From positions 2,480,001 through 2,544,000 of the forward strand of contig NZ_CP114015.1 in NCBI RefSeq assembly GCF_026898095.1: a DNA stretch of 64,000 bases, read 5' to 3'. Under the pieces are notes generated by a model. That model worked only from the letters and a program-made list of their open reading frames with translations, ran no database searches and was not told the DNA's origin. Positions 46,104 to 54,589 of this stretch are shown one piece after another. The DNA is from Arthrobacter sp. ATA002 (lineage in GTDB: Bacteria > Actinomycetota > Actinomycetes > Actinomycetales > Micrococcaceae). Each line of letters opens with the position of its first letter. Positions within the stretch are counted from its first letter, which is position 1. The position numbers and the translations under genes were made by a program.

Positions 46104-47235
46104 TCGTGACGTTGGCCTGTCCGCCGCCCTCACACATGGTCTGCAGGCCGTAGCGGCCGCCGGTGCGTTCCAGTTCGTGCAGCAGCGTGGTCATTATGCG
46201 GGCACCCGTGGCACCGATCGGGTGGCCCAGCGAGATTCCTCCGCCGTTGACGTTCACCTTGTCCATGTCAGCGTCGAGCTCCCGTTGCCAGGCCAGCACG
46301 ACGGAGGCAAAGGCCTCATTGATTTCGAGCAGGTCAATCTGGTCCAGGCTCATGCCGGCACGCCCCAGGGCGTGGCGGGTGGCCTCGATGGGTGCGCTGA
46401 GCATCATGATCGGATCGTCGCCGCGGGCGGAAATCGAATGGATGCGCGCCCGCGGCTTGAGGCCGTAACGCCGCACGGCATCCTCGGAGGCCAGCAGCAG
46501 CACGGCGGCGGCGTCGGAAATCTGCGACGACGTGGCGGCGGTAAGACGGCCGCCGTCGGACAGCGGTACCAGAGACTCGATCTTGGCGCGGTTCGGTTCC
46601 CGCGGACCCTCGTCGGCGCTAATGCCGTTCAGCGGCAGGATTTCACGGTCGAAGCGGCCCTGGGCCTGGGCGGCGAGCGCCCGGACATGGGACTCCACGG
46701 CGAAGTCCTCCATTTCGGTGCGGGTCAGTCCCCACTTGTCCACCATCATTTCGGCGCCAATGAACTGGGAAACCTTCTGGTTCCCGTACCGCTCTGCCCA
46801 GCCCGTGGATCCGGTGAAGGGGTCCGGGAAGCCCAGCTCCTTCGCCGCGGTGTTCGCGTAGCCGATCGGTATGGAGGACATGCTCTGCACTCCGCCGGCC
46901 AGCACCAGGTCGCTGGTTCCGCTCATCACCGCCTGCGCAGCGTAGGACACGGCCTGCTGTCCGGACCCGCACTGCCGTTCCACTGTGGTTCCCGGAACGC
47001 GTTCGGACAGGCCCGCCGCCAGCCAGGCGGTGCGGGCAATGTCCATGGCCTGCGGACCCACCTGGTCGATGGCACCGAGGATAACCTCGTCTAATTCAGC
47101 GGAGTCGATTCCGGTGCGGCGTACCGTTTCGGCAATGACGTGCGCGGCCATGTCGGCGGGATGGATGGTGCTCAGCCCTCCGTTGCGGCGGCCAACCGGG
47201 GTGCGGACTGCGTCAATAATAAATGCTTCAGCCAT
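46069..47235 (-). CDS. Acetyl-CoA C-acyltransferase (thiolase)
   Basis: A 388-aa thiolase cleaving or forming acetoacetyl-CoA or longer 3-ketoacyl-CoA. The active Cys is in VERQCGSGQQAVSYAA, with ITHE-like EINEAFASVVLAW, GGGISLGHPIGATGARI and the second catalytic Cys in MCEGGGQANV. ATG 47235 (MAEAFIIDAVRTP) has AAAGG ahead. No other beta-oxidation or polyhydroxybutyrate gene lies close by. The fused upstream codons (to 47301) look non-coding. Confidence 0.94.
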   Translation of the reverse strand: MAEAFIIDAVRTPVGRRNGGLSTIHPADMAAHVIAETVRRTGIDSAELDEVILGAIDQVGPQAMDIARTAWLAAGLSERVPGTTVERQCGSGQQAVSYAAQAVMSGTSDLVLAGGVQSMSSIPIGYANTAAKELGFPDPFTGSTGWAERYGNQKVSQFIGAEMMVDKWGLTRTEMEDFAVESHVRALAAQAQGRFDREILPLNGISADEGPREPNRAKIESLVPLSDGGRLTAATSSQISDAAAVLLLASEDAVRRYGLKPRARIHSISARGDDPIMMLSAPIEATRHALGRAGMSLDQIDLLEINEAFASVVLAWQRELDADMDKVNVNGGGISLGHPIGATGARIMTTLLHELERTGGRYGLQTMCEGGGQANVTIIERLDEGFRL

Positions 47236-47340
47236 GGAAAGGCCTTTCGTCGATGGAAGGCAGGGCCGTTGCAGGCCCGGGTTGATGGTGTCGAAAACCA
47301 CACTAGGCGATCACGGCGGCGCCGGCACCCGACCACCGGT

Positions 47341-47523
47341 ATGCGCCCGGAGCACTACGACGCTGCCCTGACCGGCGTCGTGGATTACCGGGCATTGATT
47401 GCCGCCATGAGTGCACTCTGCGCGCTGGCAGTGCTGCCTCTGCTACTGGGCCGTGGGCGAAGCGCCGCTGCTGTGCCCCGGAACAGGACTGCTCCGTCTG
47501 GAGAGGCTGCACCGACCGGCTAG
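47341..47523 (+). CDS. Small membrane protein, one helix
   Basis: A 60-aa hypothetical protein, MRPEHYDAALTGVVDYRALI followed by a single helix (AAMSALCALAVLPLLLG) and a disordered tail. It lies between thiolase and prfC. No family recognised and the call rests on the open frame and composition, so it may not be real. Confidence 0.35.
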   Translation: MRPEHYDAALTGVVDYRALIAAMSALCALAVLPLLLGRGRSAAAVPRNRTAPSGEAAPTG

Positions 47524-47606
47524 AATGGAAAGGCTGTCATTGCCGGCAGCACCGCCGCGAGTGTCCAACCTTGCGGCCGCATCCCACCACATGTGAAAGC
47601 AGCGGA

Positions 47607-49253
47607 GTGTCCTTACAGGTTCAGCCCACCGTCAGCGCCACCACCAGTCCGGCCGGCAAAACGACTGCGGCAATTGCACGCGAGTCCTCCCGACGCCGCA
47701 CCTTTGCTGTAATCTCGCACCCCGACGCCGGTAAGTCCACGCTGACCGAGGCGCTGGCCCTGCACGCCCGCGTCATCGGCACGGCAGGCGCCACCAACGG
47801 CAAGGAAAACCGCCGCGAGACGGTCTCCGACTGGATGCAGATGGAAAAGGACCGCGGCATCTCCATCAGCTCCACGGCACTGCAGTTCGCGTACCGGGAC
47901 ACCGTCATCAACCTGCTCGACACCCCCGGCCACGCCGACTTCTCCGAGGACACCTACCGTGTGCTCGCCGCCGTGGACTGCGCCGTCATGCTCGTGGACG
48001 CCGCCAAGGGCCTGGAAACCCAGACCATGAAGCTCTTCGAGGTGTGCCGCGCCCGCAACCTGCCGATCATCACCGTGATCAACAAGTGGGACCGTCCGGG
48101 CCTGGACCCGCTGGCGCTGATGGATGAAATCACCGAGCGCACCGGCCTCACCCCCATGCCGCTGACCTGGGCCGTGGGCATCGCCGGAGACTTCCGCGGC
48201 GTCTGGGACCTGGAGAAGGACGAATACGTAAAGTTTGAACGCCAGAACTCCGGAGCGTCCCTGGCCAAGGAAGACCATTTCACTCCCGAGGAAGCCCTGG
48301 AGCGCGAAGGCGAGGTCTGGGAGGACTCTCTGGGCGAAGCCGAGCTGGTCATTGACGGGCGCGAGTTTGACCGCGAGGCCTTCCTCAACGCCAAGGCCAC
48401 CCCCATCCTCTTCTCCTCCGCCGCCCTGAACTTCGGCGTCAAGCAGATCCTGGACGCACTGGTGGACCTGGCCCCCTCGGCCGGACCCCGTGAGGACAAG
48501 GACGGTGAACTGCGTCCCGTGGATGCACCGTTCTCGGGCTTCGTGTTCAAGGTGCAGGCCGGCATGAACAAGGCGCACCGCGACCATGTCGCGTTCATCC
48601 GGGTCTGCTCGGGCGTCTTCGAACGCGGCATGGTGGTCACGCACTCCAACACCGGAAAGACGTTTGCCACCAAGTACGCGCAGCACCTCTTCGGCCGCGA
48701 ACGCGAGGTCATCGACCAGGCCTGGCCCGGCGACGTCGTCGGATTGGTGAACGCGTCGGCGCTCCGTGTGGGCGACAGCCTGTACGTGGAAGCACCCGTG
48801 GAGTTCCCGCCGATTCCGTTCTTCAGCCCGGAACACTTCCGCGTGGCCCGGTCCAAGGACCCCAGCCGCTACAAGCAGTTCCGCCGCGGGATCGACCAGC
48901 TGGAGCACGAGGGCATCATCCAGGTGCTGCGCTCGGACCGGCGCGGTGACCAGGCGCCGGTGCTGGCCGCCGTCGGCCCCATGCAGTTCGAAGTGGTCGA
49001 GGACCGCATGACGCAGGACTTCAACGCCCCCATGCGCTACGAGCAGCTGTCCTACTCGCTGGCCCGGCTCACCACCCCCGACGCCGCGGCGGTGCTGGCC
49101 AACGTGCACGGCGCCGAAGTGCTCCAGCGCACCGACGGCGCGTATCTGGCCCTGTTCAATGATGTGTGGGCGCTCAAGCGGGTGGAGAAAAACCACCCCG
49201 AGGTATCGCTGACGGTTATCGGCACAGAGTCCCCCAACAGCCGCGGTTACTGA
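47607..49253 (+). CDS. prfC: Peptide chain release factor 3
   Basis: A 548-aa translational GTPase that recycles RF1/RF2. The G1 motif SHPDAGKST is at about 37-45, switch RGISISSTAL, G3 LLDTPGHADF and G4 INKWDRPG are present. The later domain blocks SPEHFRVARSKDPSRYKQFR and GIIQVLRSDRRGDQAP match RF3 rather than EF-G. GTG 47607 was chosen (VSLQVQP) since the upstream codons lack coding character. Monocistronic. Confidence 0.96.
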   Translation: MSLQVQPTVSATTSPAGKTTAAIARESSRRRTFAVISHPDAGKSTLTEALALHARVIGTAGATNGKENRRETVSDWMQMEKDRGISISSTALQFAYRDTVINLLDTPGHADFSEDTYRVLAAVDCAVMLVDAAKGLETQTMKLFEVCRARNLPIITVINKWDRPGLDPLALMDEITERTGLTPMPLTWAVGIAGDFRGVWDLEKDEYVKFERQNSGASLAKEDHFTPEEALEREGEVWEDSLGEAELVIDGREFDREAFLNAKATPILFSSAALNFGVKQILDALVDLAPSAGPREDKDGELRPVDAPFSGFVFKVQAGMNKAHRDHVAFIRVCSGVFERGMVVTHSNTGKTFATKYAQHLFGREREVIDQAWPGDVVGLVNASALRVGDSLYVEAPVEFPPIPFFSPEHFRVARSKDPSRYKQFRRGIDQLEHEGIIQVLRSDRRGDQAPVLAAVGPMQFEVVEDRMTQDFNAPMRYEQLSYSLARLTTPDAAAVLANVHGAEVLQRTDGAYLALFNDVWALKRVEKNHPEVSLTVIGTESPNSRGY

Positions 49254-49352
49254 GCACCTGAAATCCCCTGGCGGCCGGGAGAGGCGTTAGTACCGCAGCC
49301 CCTGCGCCGCAAACCCTTGTGCGGGGGACACTATTAATGTTCTATTACTAGC

Positions 49353-49703
49353 ATGTCCAGAATACAGGCCCAGCAGGACGCGCAGATGATCCGCGCCGTC
49401 CTGCCCCTGCTGGCTCTTACGCTGATCGCCGAAAAGGAATCCTACGGCTATCAGCTCACCGAACGGCTCAGCACCCTTGGACTGGAAGTGACCACGGGAC
49501 TGGTCTACCCGCTGCTTAGCCGGCTTGAGCGGGATGGCCTCGTCAGCACCCGGATGGTGGCATCGACCAACGGTCCGCCTCGAAAATACTTCGCACTGAC
49601 GACAGCCGGCGAGTCCGCAAGAGCAGCCGCGAAGGAGCAGTGGCACCTTGTGTCCACGGCTGTCCGCGACGCCACCGACAAGGAGCATTCGCGAGATGAC
49701 TGA
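49353..49703 (+). CDS. PadR-family transcriptional regulator
   Basis: A 116-aa winged-helix repressor: LPLLALTLIAEKESYGYQLT, LGLEVTTGLVYPLLSRLERD, then PPRKYFALTTAGESAR, the PadR core. The C-terminal dimer helix is short, as in subfamily 2 (PadR-s2). It overlaps the next gene (ATGACTGA), a common pairing with HAAS-domain membrane proteins, which it probably regulates. Confidence 0.92.
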   Translation: MSRIQAQQDAQMIRAVLPLLALTLIAEKESYGYQLTERLSTLGLEVTTGLVYPLLSRLERDGLVSTRMVASTNGPPRKYFALTTAGESARAAAKEQWHLVSTAVRDATDKEHSRDD

Positions 49704-50235
49704 GCACAGTCTGCGGGCCGCAGATTCACCAATCCGTTCTTTTCGTGACCGGCTGCGCATCGACTGGTACCTCACCCGTTTGGACTGGCACCTTGAGGGC
49801 GTGCTCACCGGCAGAGAACGTAAAGCCACTCTCTGCGAACTGCGCCAGGCGCTGGCCGGCGATCCCAGGGAAACCACAGTGGCCCTCGCCGATCTCGGGG
49901 CCCCCAGCACACTGGCCAGGCAGTATGCCGAGGAGAGCCCCCTCCGGCCGCAGTGGTCCGTTGGTGCCGTAGTGGCCGCACTGACACTCTTCGCTTACTG
50001 GGTGGCTTTCCTGCTGTTCAGTCTTGGAATGCTCGCAGCCGTCGACTCGAACGCACCGGCGGAGGCCAACGCAACCTTCCTGTTCGTCGGCGTTGAAGCC
50101 TTTTCATTCCCCGACAGGGTCGGCATCGGATGGACCAGCAGCTGGAACTGGCTCGTAGTGCCCGGCGTGCTTGTGCTTGTCAGCTTTCTGCTCGGCTCAC
50201 GGTCCTGGCGGATCACCAAGAAACCGTCTCATTAG
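49696..50235 (+). CDS. HAAS-domain membrane protein
   Basis: A 179-aa protein paired with PadR. The N-terminal soluble part (LRIDWYLTRLDWHLEGVLTG, ELRQALAGDPRETTVALADLG, STLARQYAEE) matches the HAAS signalling domain, followed by two or three helices (VVAALTLFAYWVAFLLF, WLVVPGVLVLVSFLLG). Such PadR-HAAS pairs are thought to sense membrane or cell-wall stress. ATG 49696 was chosen as it overlaps the padR stop. Confidence 0.75.
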   Translation: MTEHSLRAADSPIRSFRDRLRIDWYLTRLDWHLEGVLTGRERKATLCELRQALAGDPRETTVALADLGAPSTLARQYAEESPLRPQWSVGAVVAALTLFAYWVAFLLFSLGMLAAVDSNAPAEANATFLFVGVEAFSFPDRVGIGWTSSWNWLVVPGVLVLVSFLLGSRSWRITKKPSH

Positions 50236-50648
50236 CGCCCGCGTTCCGGGCTTCGGGGCACCCTCTTCTTTCCGAGGATGAACCACAGGAGGGAACCGAG
50301 AAACGGAGCGACGAGGACAATCAGAAACCAAAGCACTCTGACCGTCGGCGTAGGGTGTGCACTTTTTGAGATGCTGATCAAAGCACTGACAACCAGGGCC
50401 AAATACAGGGCAAGGAATATCGAAACCGTCCATCCGGCCGGCCCAAGAACGGCTGGGTTAAGAGCTGGGTTAAGAGATTGCGCGGAAATATGGACTCCGG
50501 TAAAGATCGGCAATCTTGATTCAGCTCCTGTCAATAGAGGTGCACTTTCCCTGATCGTTCCTTGATGAGTTTCGCCGACTATACCCGGTGTGGCTGTCCT
50601 GCCAGGTGGAGAAAAGAGTGCTTCAGCAATGCGGCGGAAATAAGGCAT
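50232..50648 (-). CDS. PLDc_N-type small membrane protein
   Basis: A 138-aa protein whose C-terminal half has the phospholipase-D nuclease N-terminal domain: WTVSIFLALYLALVVSALIS, then VRVLWFLIVLVAPFLGSLLW and FILGKKRV. This domain is two helices that often occur alone and do not make a catalytic enzyme. The N-terminal 70 residues (MPYFRRIAEALFSPPGR) are less typical, so the start may be nearer 50450. It ends four bases before the HAAS gene stop on the other strand. Confidence 0.65.
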   Translation of the reverse strand: MPYFRRIAEALFSPPGRTATPGIVGETHQGTIRESAPLLTGAESRLPIFTGVHISAQSLNPALNPAVLGPAGWTVSIFLALYLALVVSALISISKSAHPTPTVRVLWFLIVLVAPFLGSLLWFILGKKRVPRSPERGR

Positions 50649-50673
50649 ACTTCGGGACTGTAGATTGAGGACC

Positions 50674-51054
50674 ATGACCGAACCCGTTGGACAGCTTGCA
50701 TCCATTTCCCTTGATTGCCCGGATACCGATGTTTTGGCGGATTTCTATTCCCGTCTTCTTGGACTTGAAGAAGCCTTCGCCACGCCCGACCGCGGCGTCG
50801 TCGCCCTGGCGGGAGCCGGACCGATGCTGACGCTGATGCGCGTGAACACCTATGTTCCCCCGTCCTGGCCCGAAGGCCCCCAGCACCAGCAGATGCACCT
50901 GGATGTAGCCGTGGCTGAGCTTGCGTCCGCAGCCGCAGCAGCCGTAGCTCTGGGTGCAGTGCCTGCTGAGCAGCAGCCGGCACCCGACCGGTGGCGCGTC
51001 CTGCTGGATCCGGCCGGTCATCCGTTCTGCCTGACCGCCGTCCGTCCCGGCTAG
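50674..51054 (+). CDS. VOC-family protein (glyoxalase-like)
   Basis: A 126-aa vicinal-oxygen-chelate fold protein: LASISLDCPDTDVLADFYSR, LGLEEAFATPDRGVVALAG, HLDVAVAELASAAAAAVALG and VLLDPAGHPFCLT. This is the glyoxalase/extradiol-dioxygenase superfamily arrangement. Members may be enzymes, binding proteins or resistance factors. The metal ligands are not fully convincing. Substrate unknown. Confidence 0.85.
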   Translation: MTEPVGQLASISLDCPDTDVLADFYSRLLGLEEAFATPDRGVVALAGAGPMLTLMRVNTYVPPSWPEGPQHQQMHLDVAVAELASAAAAAVALGAVPAEQQPAPDRWRVLLDPAGHPFCLTAVRPG

Positions 51055-51074
51055 CGGACCGGCCAGGCAAAGAC

Positions 51075-51660
51075 GTGGCTGATTCCGTGGCCGCGGTCGC
51101 CGAGTCGATTCTTACCGTCAAGTCGGAACTGGACTACCGCGCCGCCGCAGCGGTTTATCCCGAGGCCGCCTTCCGCCGGTTTGGGCGGGTTGCCGCAACA
51201 CGGTTTCCCGCGCTGCCTGCTGCATGCCCGGCCCCGCACAGCCGTCCCGGACCTCCCGCCGGGAGTGCAGGTAAAGGAAGTCGGCCGGGACAACGGCCAC
51301 TACGGCGACGTCCTGATCCGCGGGTATGCGATGGCTTCGAGCTCGGTGACAGCCCTGGATGTCTTCGCCCGGGAACACGCCACGCCGGGGCTGCGCCGCT
51401 ATCTCGCCACGGTCAACGGCCAACCCGCAGCTGCAGCAGCCCTGTTTGTCCACGGCGGCCTCAGCCTCTTTGTCGGGGCCGCGACTCTGCCTGCTTTTCG
51501 ACGCCGCGGCTGCCAGTCAGCCCTCATTCACCGTCGCCTGGCGGACGCTGCGGCGGCGAGCGATCTCACCGTGGTTACCTCCGCGGTCGGCTCGCCAAGC
51601 AGCGCCAATTTACGCAACCACGGCTTTGAGATCACGCATCTGCGTACCCTCTGGCAGTAA
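51075..51660 (+). CDS. GNAT-family acetyltransferase (frame broken once)
   Basis: The C-terminal part has the GNAT acetyl-CoA site: LFVGAATLPAFRRRGCQSAL and IHRRLADAAAASDLTVVTSA. It begins further upstream: GTG 51075 starts VADSVAAVAESILTVKSELD, and the frame changes near 51215 after AATRF, where a TTT seems to hold one extra base, to PRCLLHARPRTAVPDLPPGV. The combined length is about 195 aa. The real start and the exact join are uncertain. It does not show the features of a ribosomal-protein acetylase, so the target is unknown. Confidence 0.6.
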
Positions 51661-51690
51661 GCCGTGCGAGCCACCGGCTAGAGTGGGCCC

Positions 51691-52051
51691 ATGGGGATCA
51701 TTGGAGTCTTTTAATTGCAGCCGGAATGACATTGTCGTGGGTCGCGGAAGCAACGGCGCGGGGAAAGCTGGGCCCGAATTCCTTTGTGGGTATTCGGGTA
51801 GGCTATGTGACCCATTCACCCGAAGCCTGGACCGCCGGACACCGGGCTGCACGCTGGCCGATCCACGGGGCGGCCGCAATCTTTGCCGCCTGCGGAATTC
51901 TGATCCTCGCCCTGGATATTCCGGAGGAAGTCGCCGGGAGAATTGTCATCGGCGCCTCCTGGCCATCCTGGTGGCGGTTCTTTTGGCGGCCAAAAAGGCA
52001 AGCCGCGCCGCTGAACTCGTTGTTGTGCGAAATGCGGACAGCACCCGCTAG
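51691..52051 (+). CDS. SdpI-family small membrane protein (frame broken twice)
   Basis: About 120 aa after correction. ATG 51691 gives MGIIGVF, then one missing T at 51708-51711 hides the join to LIAAGMTLSWVAEATARGKL. The middle (GPNSFVGIRVGYVTHSPEAW, HRAARWPIHGAAAIFAACGI) has the SdpI signature GIR-Y-T--S-EAW---HR-A. A second missing base near 51955 joins to LLAILVAVLLAAKKASRAAE. Three to four helices. SdpI proteins confer immunity to or signal toxic peptides in Bacillus; here no toxin gene is nearby. Confidence 0.72.
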
Positions 52052-52381
52052 CACCCTCCCTCACGGTGTCGCAGTCCGCCAGCCGGACCTGCGATGCTCC
52101 CGGCGAAGAAGGGCAACACGCGCCGCAGCTCGGCGGAACAGTACTGCCCGGCGCGGGCAGGAACGGAGCGGACAAGAACGCTGAGCGCAGCATCGGCCGG
52201 CGACCTGCGATCATCGGCCAGCACCCTTTAATGGTCCCCGCCGCCACCCGCGATCCAGCATAAGAGAACCTAATGAAACCCCCGCCGCAGAGTAAGTGTT
52301 AGTTTTTCGTGAGTATGCTCGACCCAACACATCACCTGCCGCTCCCGGCTTTCGGAGCGGCATCTCCGGAAGGTCGCCGCC
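52052..52381. other. Intergenic stretch without a supported gene
   Basis: About 330 bases between the SdpI-like gene and the DUF6421 gene. Frames present are short and lack genome-like codon use. The right part (52290-52330, GTAAGTGTTAGTTTTTCGTG) is AT-richer and probably holds the promoter of the next operon, but no confident -35/-10 pair was read. Confidence 0.5.
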
Positions 52382-53773
52382 ATGTCCCTGCACGCGTTCC
52401 CCTCGCTCCCCCGCACCCGTTTCGAGGACGTCGCTGCCGGCAGCGACCCGGTGGACTCCCGGGCGTGGCAGGCGCTCAAGCAGGCTGCCACCGATCTGCA
52501 GCCGCTGCAGAACAAGAACGGCTCGGTCGACGCCGACAACAAGAGCGCTGCCGAGGCACTGATTGGCACCGCCGCTGCCGCCGTCGAAGCCCTGGCTCCT
52601 GCTTTCCCGCACGACGCCGAATACCTCCGGCTGGTGATTCAGGACCTGCAGCGCTGGGCCGCCGAGGGACTGGGCGAACCTGATTTCCTGGATTCCCTGC
52701 TCGCTTTCTCCCCGCAGCTGGACCGCACCGACGGCCTGCGGCACCTGGTGCTGTTCCCCATGTACACCCAGAACGGATCCACCAACCGCTGCCTGGAAGC
52801 GGTGCTCATCGAGGTTGTCTGGCCCGACTTCGTCGGCGAACTGGAGGCTGGTGAGTACTCCAACAAGCTTTTTGTCCCCATCCGCTTCCTGGACTTCACC
52901 CCGGGCTATGACACCAACTCGGCCGTGCTGTTCCCCGAATCCGTTGCTGTCCGCGAAACCCCCACCTTCACGTGGGGCGCCATCTTCGCCGACCGCGAAG
53001 CCGCACGTTTCCGGCGGGTGCTGCGCGCCGCCGCCGAGATCACGTCGCTGCAGCTGCCGGAGGACGCCGCCGCGCTGCTGGACGACCAGCACCTCACCGA
53101 GGAAACCTTCGTGATGTGGGACCTGATCCACGACCGCACGCACATGCGCGGAGACCTGCCCTTCGATCCGTTCATGATCAAACAGCGCATGCCGTACTTC
53201 CTCTACTCCCTGGAGGAGCTGCGCTGCGACCTCACCGCCTTCCGCGAAGCCGTGAAGATCGAAAAGGACGAGGACGCTTCCCCCGAAGCGCGCAAACATG
53301 CCACGCTGGTGCAGTACGCGGTGATCTTTGACCGGATCTTCCGGTTCGCCATCACGGGCAGCCGGGTGCGCAACTATGACGGGCTCGGCGGCCAGCTGCT
53401 CTTCGCCTGGATGCACCAGAACCACGTTCTGCACTGGACCGACGGGAAGCTGAGCATCGACTGGGAGGACGTGGCCGACGTCGTCGTCCGCCTGGGGGCG
53501 AACATCGAGGAGCTGTACTGGCGTTCCATTGACCGGCCGAAGACCGCCCACTGGTTAGCCGCCTATGATCTCGTGTCCGCGACGCTGACGCCCAATCCGG
53601 CGTCCATGTGGGCCAAGGGACCGGAGGCGCTGCCGCTCGACGGCCCGCCGCGCGGGCTGACGGACCAGGTGCTGGACGACGAATTTCCGCTGTCCATGTT
53701 CTACGAAGCGCTGTCCAAGAAGATGGGCCCGGTTATCGAGTCCACCTCGGGAATCACAGGGAGTTCGAACTAA
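52382..53773 (+). CDS. DUF6421-family protein
   Basis: A 463-aa soluble protein of an uncharacterised actinobacterial family. It lacks a signal peptide. Recognisable blocks are PVDSRAWQALKQAATDLQPL, HLVLFPMYTQNGSTNRCLEA, VIWDLIHDRTHMRGDLPFDP-like DLIHDRTHMRGDLPFDPFMI (with an HDxTHxRGDLPFD motif reminiscent of metal sites) and FRFAITGSRVRNYDGLGGQL. The start is ATG 52382. The stop is directly followed by the SDR start, so the two are translated as one unit; the partners suggest an enzyme or enzyme subunit acting on a common substrate. Confidence 0.83.
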   Translation: MSLHAFPSLPRTRFEDVAAGSDPVDSRAWQALKQAATDLQPLQNKNGSVDADNKSAAEALIGTAAAAVEALAPAFPHDAEYLRLVIQDLQRWAAEGLGEPDFLDSLLAFSPQLDRTDGLRHLVLFPMYTQNGSTNRCLEAVLIEVVWPDFVGELEAGEYSNKLFVPIRFLDFTPGYDTNSAVLFPESVAVRETPTFTWGAIFADREAARFRRVLRAAAEITSLQLPEDAAALLDDQHLTEETFVMWDLIHDRTHMRGDLPFDPFMIKQRMPYFLYSLEELRCDLTAFREAVKIEKDEDASPEARKHATLVQYAVIFDRIFRFAITGSRVRNYDGLGGQLLFAWMHQNHVLHWTDGKLSIDWEDVADVVVRLGANIEELYWRSIDRPKTAHWLAAYDLVSATLTPNPASMWAKGPEALPLDGPPRGLTDQVLDDEFPLSMFYEALSKKMGPVIESTSGITGSSN

Positions 53774-54574
53774 ATGAGCACTCAGCCGGCCCCGGGAACA
53801 TCCGACGCTCCGCTGTCCGTCCGCGGACGCACCGTCCTGGTGGCCGGTGCCACCTCCGCCTCCGGCGTCGCCGTGTGCAGGGCACTGGAAGCGGCCGGTG
53901 CAAAGGTCGTGGCCATTGGGCGCGACGCCGCCCGGCTGGAAACCACCCTCTTTGACCTGTTCGACGCCGACCTGCGCACCTGTGACCTCTCGCGTCCCGG
54001 TGATGTGGAGGCGCTGTCGCAGGACCTGCAGGAGATGTACGGCGGAATCGACGGCCTGATTCACCTGGTGGGCGGCTGGCGCGGCGGCGGCGGCATCACC
54101 GGACAGAAGGAGGATGACTGGGACTTCCTGCAAACCAACATCCTGCAGACCCTGCGCAACGTCAGCCGCAGCTTTTACGACCAGCTGGCAGCGTCCGACG
54201 ACGGCCGGCTGGCCATCGTGTCCTCCACCGCCGTGGAGTCCCCCACCGCCGGCGGCGCCGGGTACGCGGCAGCCAAGGCCGCCGCGGAGGCCTGGGTGCA
54301 GGCCATCGCGCAGGGCTTCCGCCGGGGGCAGGCAGGCGCCAAGGACAATCCGCAGCCGCAGCACTCGGCTGCCGTCGTGTTCGTGGTCAAGGCACTGGTG
54401 GACGACTCGATGCATTCGGCCGAGCCGGAACGGGATTTCAGCACCTACACCGACGTGCAGGACCTGGCCGCCGCCGTCGTCGGGCTGTTCAGCGAGGATG
54501 CCGCTGAGCTGAACGGCCGGCGCATCCCGCTGGTCCCGCAGGCAGAGCCGCGGTTCGAACCGAACAGTGCGTAA
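53774..54574 (+). CDS. SDR family oxidoreductase linked to DUF6421
   Basis: A 266-aa short-chain dehydrogenase. The cofactor motif is unusual: VAGATSASGVAVCRALEAAG instead of TGxxxGxG. HLVGGWRGGGGITG replaces the NAG motif. SSTAVESPTAGGAGYAAAKA contains Ser, Tyr and Lys, so catalysis is plausible. ATG starts immediately after the DUF6421 stop with zero gap, and the aldolase gene starts 16 bases later. It is a distinct SDR branch found beside DUF6421 in this cluster. Confidence 0.88.
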   Translation: MSTQPAPGTSDAPLSVRGRTVLVAGATSASGVAVCRALEAAGAKVVAIGRDAARLETTLFDLFDADLRTCDLSRPGDVEALSQDLQEMYGGIDGLIHLVGGWRGGGGITGQKEDDWDFLQTNILQTLRNVSRSFYDQLAASDDGRLAIVSSTAVESPTAGGAGYAAAKAAAEAWVQAIAQGFRRGQAGAKDNPQPQHSAAVVFVVKALVDDSMHSAEPERDFSTYTDVQDLAAAVVGLFSEDAAELNGRRIPLVPQAEPRFEPNSA

Positions 54575-54589
54575 GAGATACTGGACACT

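Noticed and set aside
47613..49196. A 527-codon open frame antisense to prfC
   Set aside because: The plus strand carries a complete release factor 3 with all GTPase motifs; the antisense product is His/Val/Gly-rich without family features.
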